A DNA stretch of 64,000 nucleotides from Balanoglossus misakiensis (Eukaryota; Hemichordata). The stretch lies in NCBI GenBank assembly GCA_040954595.2, contig CM082579.2, positions 4,588,001 to 4,652,000 of the forward strand, in the 5' to 3' direction. Position 1 is the stretch's first letter, and the number at the start of each line of letters is the position of its first letter. Made by a program: the position numbers and the translations under genes. Below are positions 41,762 to 60,439 of the stretch, in pieces. Below the pieces are notes generated by a model. That model ran no database searches. It was given only the letters and a program-made list of their open reading frames with translations, and was not told the DNA's origin.

Positions 41762-41919
41762 CTCTTGAGATTTACGCCGAGCGTGCAACTTGAACTAATA
41801 AAATATAACTGCTCAGTGGTCCATTTTGTAATTGTATTGCGCACACCGTGACCTTCCTTTTTGATTTGTCTGCCTGGTGCATGGACAAGTGTGCGTCGTC
41901 TCGTGATTAAATTTTGGCG

Positions 41920-42145
41920 TCACCTGGACACTGACACGCAGCAGCAGAGAGTGCAGCCGACGCACAGGCTGGTGGCGTAGATCACGAATGACGCTATCGT
42001 CAGCCAGAAGGCGAAGTAGTACAACGGTTGAAAGCAATACTCCGGTGACTCGGGTTCGGTGAAGTTCGGTTCGTGGACGCCGAAAACCCACACGTACGCT
42101 ACAGAAGAGAAAGGAAAAGTAAAAAACGATGACGACGACGACGAC

Positions 42146-42221
<76 letters not shown>

Positions 42222-45008
42222 GGGATGATGTTCCCACACTTTAGGCCTATACTTACCAGCGAATTGCCAGGTGAGCAAAAACGCCACCAGGATGATGATG
42301 ACGCAAACCAAACAGTTGACCGTGTTGCTCTCAGGTGGCGCCGTCTGATCTTTACTGCTCATGCGCTGGGCCTCAGCCTGGGCCCGCTCTCTCTTGGCCA
42401 GCACTGTGTAGGTGACCGTGGCTGTGGTCGTAACGATGAGAACCGTGCCGAACGCGACTAGGTATACGGGGATGTAAGGTTCAGCTGGGCACTTGTCCAG
42501 GTTCAACGACCCTGCAGCGGAAAATTCACGGCAGTCGGTTAAGGAGATTAAATATGACACAAATAATGAGTGTGTTGAACTTTTGCAGTTTTCCCTGCCT
42601 ATTAATTTGTATTCACATCAACAGTAAATGTACACCGGGTTTTGACGTGAATCAACTCCAAAATCGTTTGGACCACACATGTGCAGTATAACTTACCAAC
42701 AACGACCATCACAAACGGTAAAGCGATGACGATACACATTCCGATGAACGTTACAGCTGTAGGCGAAAAAGATGGAACTGTATTTATAAAGCAATACAAT
42801 ATCGGGTGGCCATCCTTTGAGATTTTTGTTTGTAAACGAGCCTATTCCAGTTTGAAATGTTTCATTCCAATGATTTGAACTGTCGACGTTGGTTTTGACT
42901 TTCTCAAAATAGATCAGAAAGTAAAACTTGAGTTGCGTCATGAAACAGCTGATCAAGGATAACAATTGTGCCACGTCATATAGTACAGCAGAGTTTGTAG
43001 CCACGTGGTGTTATGTGTACCGTTTGTAACCTTACGCGACGCCTGTAAAATCGATCACCGTGGGTTAACGTTCCCCTCCAGGTCAGTACGAGCAGCGCAG
43101 AACATTACTCAACCATGGAATTATGATGGTCATCGCATTTCACATTCTCTCATATTAACCGCGCAATGATATAGTACAAATATAGTAAACGCTTAGGAGC
43201 ATATAATGAACACAAATACTTACCTAAAAGTGGCATGGTGCTAGTGCTACGAAGAACAATGAATTGTAGATTTTGAAAACGGAATCTCGAAAATGACGGT
43301 TAACGGAAACTGTCTCATTTTGTGGGAGTTACACCCCCGGGTAGTATAATACTCAAAACCACACACCTGCTGCGCAGAGTATTCCGCACAAACTGTCGAT
43401 GAACTCCTTGGCGCTTCTCGCTTGGTGCTTTGCAGCCCGGATTCTGGCGACGAGGGAGCCATCGTAAGACGGTGGATTTGCTGAGGGGAAGAATAAGCCA
43501 CGATTATTAATTGAGTTAAGTGGTCGTGGTGATCGAAACACTGTGCGACTGGCGTTGACCCTTCCTACAAGCCCCGAATAACTCTCGAATGTGCCGAGTC
43601 GAAATCATTTTGTTTTCATAAGTTCTGTGGACAAATTCGACGAAACAATTAACATGATTTCTGATGTTTGGACGTTTTCCTCTTTTACCTTGAATGTATT
43701 CATACGATGGAGGTTCATCCCCGCTGTCGATGTCAACCCCGACGTCATCTTCGTATATCTCGTCGAAAATCTGCCATGGTGAGAAGAAGATGAATAACGT
43801 GATGGTTATTCCGACTCAAAAGATTGTGTAAAATAATCGTACATCCACATCACAACCAGAAAACTTTTTTTGTTGGGCACAAGTCGGCTAAACAACGCGT
43901 CTCGGGGAAAAGCGACTTCACGCACGTGGAATCAGAAGAGCGTCAAGCCATCTCAAAATTATTTGGAGCAAATCTCTGAAAAAATGGAACCGAAATGAAG
44001 GGCACGTGCATGACTTTTATCGCTGATAGCATCGCCGTCTCCTAAGAAGTGTACTTAAACTTGGTTTGTTGGCTCCTGTGCGTTTTCATTACGACATTTG
44101 ATCCGGCATTCAAACATAAACCGCTGTAATGTTTCAACTGTAGTGGTTTCTTCAAAGAGAAGGGAGACTGAAATTGGGACCGAGCAGATGATAACAGAAG
44201 CCTATGTCTATACATTCTGAACGGATTCCCTTCTTTCGCCAATATTGAGGCAATTTAGATGCGGAGGGCCGAGAAACCGTCGCCAAACAGGCACTTAGAC
44301 TGAAAGACAAACAGTTCAGAGTCAAATCAAGACAATCGGTCAACATTTTAAAGGTTGTCCTGAAGCTGTTCTCGGGATCGACTGCGTTCTCCTGGGGAGA
44401 AAGTAAATGAGCTGGAACTTCACTGTCTCCCAAAGAAAAAAAAAACAAGACTATAAGTTGGCGATGCGATGCGTCAAAACGGAACGTGTCGCAGCTACAA
44501 CCACTGTACGGCGAAGCAAAGACGCTAATATTTTATTTTATGATATGAGAGCGAATTACCTTATACGCGTTAGAATACATACTTCGAGTTTACGATTGGT
44601 CATTTCCATAAGTTATGCATTCCTCCGCAGGACAAAATGTATGTGCAATATTTTTTTATTGATTAAAATAGTTCGCATTAAAACCTAATTGCCGCTTGTG
44701 GTCGCTTTGCGAGTGACATGTTTTGGACGAAACGTGAGACGCGCAGGCTTTCGACTGATATCGCGTTGACGCATTGTATCTTTAACGGCCTGGACGTTGT
44801 ATAAATCTTGGATTGTCGTTTTTAGGGGCCCACTGAAACAGCACGTTAACGTATAGGTGACACCTAAATAGTATCAGACCTCCTTCACAAAGCTTCTAAG
44901 ATAGGTCAAGATGACAGTTAAGGGTGTCGCGCTTTGTTGAAACTCAAGGTTTTATAAATAATTGACAAAACTCACCGTGTGGGTAGAGACAACTTGTGCG
45001 GACGCCAT
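41920..45008 (-). CDS. TMEM272-like four-pass membrane protein 3, PPxY doublet
   Basis: Predicted four-span membrane protein, 240 aa, complete. Exons (minus): 45008-44976, 43770-43689, 43480-43367, 42756-42697, 42511-42257, 42098-41920; phases 0, 0, 1, 1, 1, 1. The start exon reads MASAQVVSTHT with GTGAGT after it. The next two exons carry DEPPSYEYI and ANPPSYDGS (PPxY 1 and 2). TM1 is the 60-base exon (VTFIGMCIVIALPFVMVVVG). The TM2-TM3 exon opens DKCPAEPYIPVYLVAFG, has a Lys/Glu-rich loop, and ends FLLTWQFAG. The last exon has SPEYCFQPLYYFAFWLT, then TM4 and a Cys-rich end (CVGCTLCCC). Intron 5 is only 158 bases and is mostly a GAT repeat. An extra phase-1 start exon at 43236-43224 may give a tail-less isoform. 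Confidence 0.88.
42128..42230. repeat. (GAT)n / (GAC)n microsatellite filling intron 5 of gene 3
   Basis: About 100 bases of GAC then GAT units occupy most of the 158-base intron 42099-42256. On the transcribed strand it reads CAT/CAC, which would encode a long His run if the intron stayed in the mRNA. Confidence 0.95.
43224..43236 (-). other. possible alternative first exon of TMEM272-like gene 3
   Basis: On the minus strand CACC-ATG begins a 13-base frame, MPLL plus one base, ending at a strong donor GTAAGT. Its phase 1 fits the TM1 exon at 42756 exactly, giving MPLLA-VTFIGM. Such an isoform would start at the membrane and lack both PPxY motifs. The evidence is the ATG context, donor and phase only. 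Confidence 0.35.
43771..44975 (-). other. intron 1 of TMEM272-like gene 3
   Basis: About 1.2 kb between the MASAQ start exon and the first PPxY exon. A pyrimidine-rich acceptor-like site near 44395 precedes a short open stretch (ENAVDPENSF), but no matching donor was found, so no exon is called. Confidence 0.55.
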
Positions 45009-46488
45009 ATTGCCGCGAGAAATAATCGTTGCCGAAGCCGACGTGCCAACAAATAAGCTGATCACATTTCCTTCAAACGACTTCAAACGACCCGTTCATA
45101 AGAAAAAAATGCACCGACGTCTTTTGTCCACGGAATATAAAAGTTTTCAAACACACTCACAGAAGACCCGAACAAATACGCGATACAAAGACAAGAAGAG
45201 AAGGGAACTGTGATTGTCAACAAATACGCAAACGGTGTTGCTTCGCATCACAATGAGCCATTGTCGATTCTTTTTCTCCGCGGTATTGTCGAAAAGGGTC
45301 GCGCGGCAAAGAAGCTAAACTCGCCGACCTGGAGACCGTCCTTATGAGCCTTCGCCCTCGAGGAGAGGTCTTTGACTGCTCACGGGGGGCCGCACTGTAG
45401 GGGCACACATGCAACTGATGTCACACTGCCTTCGCTCGCGCGAGACGCAGAGAGACTTTTACCCATAAATCACGGCGACAGCGGTGACAGAGACTGACTT
45501 CAGTAGCGATGAGCTGTTCTTGTTGCCATCTGCCAAGCGATGGAACTCCGCGGCTGTGACGTCCCCGGACAGCTGGGTTAATAACGGCGGTAACGCGAGA
45601 CGCGGGATAATTACTCTTATAGGCAGATCTGATATAACATGAGAGATACCGAGAACGAGACTACAAACTGTGTTGGCGTGATAGCTCACTTAAACAATCG
45701 TCACGAAGTTGTCCGGCTACAAGAGGTGCAACGAGAATAAAAACGGACCATCGAAATATGGTTCTACCTTTCAGCATAGAGTGGACAACCCATAGCACGA
45801 GGGCGCTCATTGCCCTCGGGACACTATACATATACAATCGCCGATGCAGACGACATAAACGATGTAAATCTATTCATTGGTGACCAACCAAAGCGGCCCT
45901 CACATAATTAGAACAGTATCAACAAACAAACAAAAACAAACAAAAACAAACCAGTTTAACAACAAAGAAAAACAAACCGGTTGTAAATACCTTTCCAAAA
46001 ATAACAAAATATAGCCTCTTTTCCCTTTAAACTGTGCAGGAGAAATGTTTTAAATTGGAATGAATGGAAGTAACATAACCCTGGGCGTGTCAGTGTTCGT
46101 CGAGGTTTCAAAAAAATACACCCGGATATCGATATTGTTATTATACACCCCGTCAGAAGCACCGGGACACGTTCTAAATGCATTTTGTACGACAAATTCC
46201 AAAATTTTATCTTTCCTACTTTGACAATTGGAATTAGAGCTTAATTGATATTTTTCGACATGTTATATCTATGCCAATCAGGAACTTAAAGACTTTTTTT
46301 AATATGGTTCTCACAACGAACTATCTAAAAAAAATATTCAAGTTGAGCCAATATGGCGGAGTTGTTTGTTTCCCACAACAAAACAAGCGAACAGTATATT
46401 TCTTAAAATGGTTCTTTCGTGAACTAAAAGCCTTAAAGAGAGTTAATGTGTTGGAGAGGTCGTCTGGAGCTCTGGAAAACGTCTGCGT
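45009..46488. other. spacer between TMEM272-like genes 4 and 3
   Basis: This head-to-tail spacer holds the upstream region of gene 3 and the 3' flank of gene 4. It contains AAAC/CAAA-rich simple sequence at about 45920-45975. No coding exon is recognised. Confidence 0.5.
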
Positions 46489-50009
<3,521 letters not shown>

Positions 50010-50126
50010 GGCCGTCGTCTAAGCGTCGTCGTTCACCTGGCTTTGCTCGCACGGTCGACCGGGTTCTTGTCGCACCCTGTTTAGTGTCAGTGTATTGACA
50101 AACCTTTAGAAATCGATTGTGAGGGG

Positions 50127-50312
50127 CTATTCAAACTCAGCACCTAGTGTTTCGATGACGTCTGCTACTGCGCTGTGACCAACACGGCCTAGTTGATCAA
50201 CGGTCACGGATGTATCAAGGGGGGCGGGGTCTTTTTCTCTTGCTTTTCGCCTTTTAAGGCGGTTTTCAAACCTACTTCTTCCCATGTCTGAGAATACAAC
50301 TTCAAAACACAT
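50127..50312 (-). CDS. small basic protein or terminal exon, unrecognised
   Basis: A 61-codon frame with an internal ATG at 50285 that sits just after an acceptor-like TTCTCAG. From that ATG it encodes 52 residues with a basic start (GRSRFENRLKRRKAREK) and an acidic, helix-like end (SAVADVIETLGAEFE). It lies in the divergent spacer between TMEM272-like gene 4 and the zinc-finger gene, 118 bases before the gene 4 start codon on the same strand. The composition looks protein-like, but I recognise no family. It may be a tiny gene, an upstream frame of gene 4, or chance. Confidence 0.3.
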   Translation of the reverse strand: MCFEVVFSDMGRSRFENRLKRRKAREKDPAPLDTSVTVDQLGRVGHSAVADVIETLGAEFE

Positions 50313-50524
50313 ATTATTTGCCTCTATCTAGGCAAACTGTACTATTCTTTTGTTGATCACGGTCACTCCACAAATTTCCGCGGTGCTTCAACGTAACAAG
50401 ATAGCTCTCTCACACATTCTCTGTCCTTCTGGTCTGTACATTTTGCATCCATGCTAAATGCCACATACATGTAGTCCCCCACCTCAATATATTTGAGCGT
50501 TCCCTAAATGCGCATATTCCGGAA

Positions 50525-50554
50525 CCGGAAGCGATGTCGATATGACTGCGCATG
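50525..50554. promoter_or_regulatory. ETS and NRF1-like sites in the divergent promoter region
   Basis: ACCGGAAGC-type ETS site at 50525-50532 and TGCGCATG (NRF1 half-site) at 50547-50554 lie between the divergent gene 4 and zinc-finger starts. Both are typical of TATA-less housekeeping promoters. The assignment is by motif only. Confidence 0.35.
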
Positions 50555-50914
50555 TGTCAATTGTGGATTCACTGTTTACTGTGTCGAGGACTGTGTCAAG
50601 AATTTTTAATCGCACGCAAGGATACATCTCAGCCTTCTAATGACAGTGGTATGTACTTTCAACGAAAGAGCACTTGAATGAGTGTAAGTTTAAGTGACAT
50701 TATCGAGATATTATCCACGATTATTATAATTAATTCCAGTGCTCACGATCATCACCTGTGAGGGACTGTGATTCAATGACTGAATGAATGGGTTGGGCCA
50801 CAGTCGAGTTCCACATTCGTCGTGCATAATCCAGACGTCATCTGAATAAAACTCAAGATACAGGGGCCAACCTCACTGAATATACAGATACATTTGCGAG
50901 TTGTGGTAACGCCA

Positions 50915-53205
50915 ATGGAAGATCGAATTTCAGGTTAGTCACTGATTTTGTTGTACAGTACATGTACAACATGTGTACACATTATGCATCAACTACCTGC
51001 ATTGCATTTCTAATTATTTGGAGTGACATTTATTGTGCTTATGGATACCCTACAGATACACTGGTCATGGATCTCAGCACTGAACGTTGTCCTGTCTGTG
51101 AAGTGTCGTATGACAAGACGAAGAGAAGGAAATTAGAAGATGTGTGTGGTCATGCACGCTGTTACCGCTGCATGTTTGACACTGATAGGTGTCCCCTGTG
51201 TAAAAGTAAGTGAAAATGCTTCTATATGTGACTGTGATAAATGGGACTGTCTTAGTGTTGCTCAATGTAATCCTATGGAAAAAGGACACACATGCACTGT
51301 TTATGTTCTGCGCATACATCCTTAAGTACATATCTTTTCCTTTATCTTTCGCATTCCTCAGATTCAGAAGGTACTGGTACTGCAGAAAGTTCACTCGATA
51401 ATAAAGCCCCACAACAGCATGTCAGCCCAGCTGAGGGATCGCCTCAACAGGATGCGGCCGTGCAGCAGCAGCTGTCTGAATTATCTACGGGCGAAGCATC
51501 TGCAGAGGAGACATTGCAGCAGCATCAGGCCCAGGAAAGGGCGGAACATTCTGAGTCAGAGACATCTGGGAAAGAGTACAGCGGAACTGCAGATCGTGAC
51601 AGTACAAAACAATGTGAATGTAAAGGCATTGGCAAATGTGCAACATGTAGGGTTCTTCCGGAGACCCCGTCAAAGGTACATCCCAGAGGAAAGGCGTTTG
51701 AGTGCAACGAGTGTGGCAAATGCTTCAAGGAGAGTTCGGATCTCGATACTCACTTAACGCAACATATGCAAGAAAACTTAAAGTCGTTTCAATGCGAAGT
51801 GTGCGGCAAACGATTTAAAGAGAGTAAGGATCTTGAAACCCACTCGAAGAAACATACCAAGAAAAAGCCGTTCAAAGAGAAGTCTGACCTGGAGACCCAT
51901 TCGAAGAGACATTCTGATGAAAAGTCATTTACGTGTCAAGTGTGCGGGAAAGCTTTTAAACGCAGTGCCAGTCTCCAGAGACATTCCAAAACGCACGTTA
52001 CTGAGGCGCCGACTGAGCCCCAAGCAAGCGATGAAATTTCAAGCGTGAAAACTTCACAGGAGGAACATGCAAGTGAAGAGAAGTTGGAGTGTCAAGAATG
52101 CGGCAAATGTTTTGCTGACAGTTCGGGTCTGAAAAGTCATTCAGCAATCCACGCCAATGAACGGCCGTTCAGGTGCAAAGATTGCGGTAAAACCTTCAAG
52201 CGCAGCTCGTGTCTGAAAGTCCACGCAGCCACTCACTCAGACAAAACGCCGTTTGCCTGCGAGGTATGCGGCGTGTCTTTCAAAAAGAACTACGTTCTGA
52301 AGTGCCACATGAAGACGCACACCAACGAAAAGCCTTTCCCGTGCGATGTCTGCGGCAAGTCTTTCACCCGCAGCTTCGACTTGAAAGTCCACGCGCAGAC
52401 ACACACGAGCGAAAGACCCTTCGAGTGCAAAGTGTGCGGCAAGACGTTCAGCCTGAGCTCGTATCTGAGGACGCACATGAAAGTTCACACGCACGGAAAG
52501 CCTCACGAGTGCAAAGCGTGCGGCAAGTTCTTCTCCCGCAAGTACAACCTGAAGACTCACTCGAGGATACACGCCGATGAAAAGCCATTTGTCTGCGAGG
52601 AGTGCGGCAAGAGTTTCCCGGACGGCGCCGGTCTGAAGACGCACTCCATCATCCACACCGACGAACGCCCGTTCGAGTGCGCGGTGTGCCAGAAGCGGTT
52701 CCGCTGGAGCTCCTACCTCAACACGCACCTGAAGATTCACACCAACGAGAAGGCCCACCAGTGCGAGGTGTGCGGCAAGCGCTTCACCCAGACCTCGCAC
52801 CTGCGCATCCACGCCAAAATCCACTCGGAGGAGAAACCCCACCAGTGCGAGGTGTGCGGGAAGTGTTTCCAGCAGCGCTTCCACCTCAAGTCGCACCTGC
52901 TCGTCCACTCCGACAAGAAAGCGTTCGAGTGCAAAGTCTGCGGCAAGCTCTTCCGCTACAGCTCGAACCTGAAATCCCACGCCGTCATGCACACGGACGA
53001 GAAGCCCTTCGGGTGCAAAGTGTGCGGCAGGCGTTTCACGTGGAGCTCCAATCTACAAAGCCACTTGAAGACGCACACAACAGCAGCAGGGAAAAAGCAC
53101 CCGGAAAGGGGCCTTGCATCCTCTGCCAGTCCGGAAGGTGATTTGGGGTCATCTTCCAATCTGAGTTCGTATCCTGTATTCCCAAATGATCTAATGCCAT
53201 ATTAG
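50915..53205 (+). CDS. RING finger plus C2H2 zinc-finger array protein
   Basis: Probable nuclear DNA-binding protein that may also act as a ubiquitin ligase (inference). Three exons: 50915-50933 (MEDRIS), 51056-51205, 51362-53205, phases 1 and 1, 670 aa. Residues about 15-55 form a compact C3HC4 RING: CPVC, then CGHARCYRC, then CPLC, with 15 residues between pairs one and two. A Gln/Ser/Glu-rich linker follows. The rest is a tandem C2H2 array of 15 intact fingers joined by TGEKP-like linkers (TNEKPF, TDERPF, ADEKPF). A sixteenth, third in order, has lost its Cys pair. The tail is Ser-rich and ends NDLMPY. No KRAB, BTB or SCAN domain is seen. The two upstream exons rest on splice phase and the RING pattern; the array exon is certain. 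Confidence 0.88.
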
Positions 53206-53822
53206 ATTTTTGGAATGTATGTAAACTTGTAGACCTTACTGACACTACATGTAGTCGTAAAATTTATTTCATTTCTGCAGCTTTGTAGTTCAAATATTTA
53301 TCATGTTGAGAAAAGTAACAATTGTGAAATTAATCGTAATGTTTAATTGTCGAATTATAGCTACCCATGTTTATAGTAATATTTTAAACCATTTAAACTG
53401 AGTGTCAACAATTTGGTGCAACCCGGTTTTGCAGTATCCATGCTCCGGGTTGTATGTTGACAACGATTATCGCATCTTTCGTCCAGTAGTGACATTAAAC
53501 GAAAGCAAATTTCTGTATACATTGATGTATGTATTGATATATAGCGTAGTTATTTATTAAAATGTTGCTCACAATATAGATTGAGTAAAACAAAAGAACT
53601 GCAGTTTCCTGTGTGTTATTATCATCTTGTATGTATGTATGTATGTATGAAGGCATTGACTTCCACAAGAAAGGAGTACAGGCCGACTGAAGGACTTATT
53701 AAAATTCCCCATGGAGGAACTTAACACATCATCTTAAAAGATTGCATACACCAGTTATATTGAGAAGACAAATAAAAAACAGCATACTGAGTCACAAATA
53801 CTGCATCAGCCGAATGTGGTCG
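53206..53822. other. convergent 3' ends of the zinc-finger gene and GUF1
   Basis: AT-rich spacer between facing stop codons. An AATAAA on + near 53769 could end the zinc-finger mRNA. TTTATT words near 53261 and 53552 could serve GUF1 on -. If used, the two transcripts would overlap at their 3' ends. An ATGT microsatellite lies at about 53628-53650. Confidence 0.45.
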
Positions 53823-58228
<4,406 letters not shown>

Positions 58229-58316
58229 TTCAGTATCAAATTTCGCTCAAACGGCTTTCCGTTCGGTCCCAGTCTCCCGAAACGCACAAAGTTGTCACTG
58301 GTCTATGAAGTCCATG

Positions 58317-58346
58317 TTACCTAAACTTGTTGATGGACGCTGCCAT
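58317..58346 (-). promoter_or_regulatory. upstream reading frame in the GUF1 leader
   Basis: CAAA-ATGGCAGC opens a nine-codon frame ending in TAA, 88 bases before the GUF1 start codon. The AAAATGGC core resembles a YY1-type start-site element. Whether the leader includes it depends on the unseen transcription start. Confidence 0.35.
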
Positions 58347-59932
58347 TTTGAATGTTGCATCCTGGGTGGCTAAGGGTAAATCGAGGACACGACGAGGACA
58401 ATTTTTAAGGGACTTCCAATTACTGGCAAGGGGTGGGCCGACAGAATTTGGGAAATGGCGAGATCGATTCCGGGGCTCAATTTATTGCTGTTCTGGCGTT
58501 CTTTCGTGAATCAGGCTCGATGGTTTTGCTTTCTTTAAATATGGTTTCGGTCGGGGCAGCCCAAAAGAAAGTTCTTGTAGTGTTCCAGATTATTGGCCGA
58601 AGACAACGCCCTCAAGGATCGCTGAGGTTGTTTATTCTGTTTTCATCATTATCAACTGGATGTGGATGTGGATGTGTGAAACTTCATAACAGCACTGACC
58701 CGGCCTTCTACCCACTGCTACAACGTCACGACAAAACAGGGAAACACGCCTGTGCTGTGAGGCATACTTAACGACATGGCCTCAATGGCGTCAAGTTGAA
58801 AAGCGCTATAGGCCTAACTGTAAACAGCTTCAACAAACGAACCCAACGCCTGCCGTCCATGACCGATCCGTGTCATTGCCGTACCGCACGCACGTGCATT
58901 GTTCAACACAAAACATATAGAGATAACGGACATCCCATGGTGCGGAAATAATACACAGTGCGGCCAGAAAATGAGAAAGGGGGTTTGTTCTCTATTCTTA
59001 ACACCGGCCCGAACAATATCTCTACAGTCTTCAGGCAAGAAATACATTGAAACTTTAATTCAATACATATATACCTCGAGCGATGAAAAGGCTCTCTTTT
59101 CGAATTCTATAAATCGCCTTGTGTGTTAAAAAAAGTGTGATTGACGATTCCACACTTATTGAATGGTGAAATCGACGAGACAATGTATGAAAGGTTTCTA
59201 ACGGATCCTTAGTAGGTTTTTGAAGAATGCCCGACTACTTCACGTAACAAGTTTTTCTAAGTGACTTTCAAAGCAAACTTACTTACGACAGTATAATATG
59301 TCTGTGTCTAAGGTTTTTTTCGCTGCGAAGTAATTAAGTTCTACTGACGCAAGACTCTTAAAACTGGGAGGAGCGACGAGGCATGTGCGCGCGTGGGAAC
59401 GCAGTGTTGCTCGGCAACGACCCCTCTGCAGAAAGCATGGCCCGGTCAGCGCCCGTCCCTACACACGCGTGCATAGATACGACCCCGTTGCCCCATTGCC
59501 TGGATGAGCCCACAGTCCAATCAACGATCGGCTGGAGATATCTCGAAGGACAGCCCGGCCCCAGAGTGCAAAACACTTGTAGGTCTTCTGGTTGTGATTT
59601 CTGTTGGCTCAATGATATTTGCACGCCCTTTCTATTGACAAGAATCCACTTGAGTTTTCTAAAGTGATAGTTGATGAGGTTGTTCTTCGAGTATATTGTT
59701 AAAAATCAGTACACAAAACAAGCGGTCGGTCGTCAAATTCCACAAAGCTATGTGTCAAGTACGTACGTACACCCCAAGCAGTGAAAACACGGTCGCATGA
59801 TCCCGCTGCAACGTAACTGTACTTTCCGATGACCTTGACATTTCTGTGTTACTGATTTCCTCTGTCAACTGCAGACCACATTCTTAATAGTAGTTTTGCC
59901 ACAGTAAGTTTTCTCTTACTTCCTGACAGTCC

Positions 59933-59950
59933 TGATGATGATGATGATGC

Positions 59951-60016
<66 letters not shown>
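59933..60016. repeat. (GAT)n microsatellite
   Basis: About 27 GAT units with one GCAT interruption. The poly-His frame on the minus strand is an artefact. Confidence 0.95.
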
Positions 60017-60414
60017 GGGGTGAGGGAAACAAAACACTTTTTAACCAAAAAAGTGGCATTGTTTAAATTCTAATGGCTCGGGTCGCTAGGGGTCATTTCA
60101 GGTGGAGATAGCGATTTGATTGATCCGGCTCCTCATTACAAACCCATTTATCAAAATTCCGTGTCTGTATATGTGGTCTCGCCTTTCGCGATCTCCTCTG
60201 GCAATGTGCTGTGTTATTTGTTTGGTTTGCTCGTTTCATTTCCCCGCGAGGAGCGTTCCAAACCGCAAGCTAACGCGGACAGCACGGACGAATGGTAGCC
60301 CGTCAACTTGACTAGGGAGACACATTAGCTCTTGTTTTGCCGCTCGGAGTACAGCGCACGAGGAAATCCCACCAGCAGTTGTTCTTAGGTGCTGAAGTGA
60401 ACAAAGAGTAGAAA

Positions 60415-60439
60415 ATGGGAAATTATCACCGCTTCATCG
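60415..60439 (+). other. candidate short first exon
   Basis: GAAA-ATGGGAAATTATCACC encodes MGNYHRFI plus one base and ends at a strong donor, GTAAGT. The MG start could be myristoylated. If joined to the exon at 62149 it stops after a few codons, so it is either an upstream frame, an alternative first exon, or joins an unseen exon. Confidence 0.3.

Noticed and set aside
44152-44448. 98-codon minus frame in intron 1 of TMEM272-like gene 3, with a good acceptor at about 44395
   Set aside because: No in-frame donor at a sensible distance and no resemblance to the paralogues' exons.
52237-52992. 251-codon frame antisense to the zinc-finger exon
   Set aside because: A shadow of the GC-rich repetitive C2H2 coding sequence; its periodic VGVDxxVRLQ pattern mirrors the finger repeat.
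59358-59667. facing open frames of 88 and 94 codons on opposite strands
   Set aside because: Neither shows a motif or splice sites. Complementary open frames in a CG-rich patch are common by chance.
59849-60037. poly-His frame
   Set aside because: Translation of the GAT/CAT microsatellite in intergenic DNA with no splice context.
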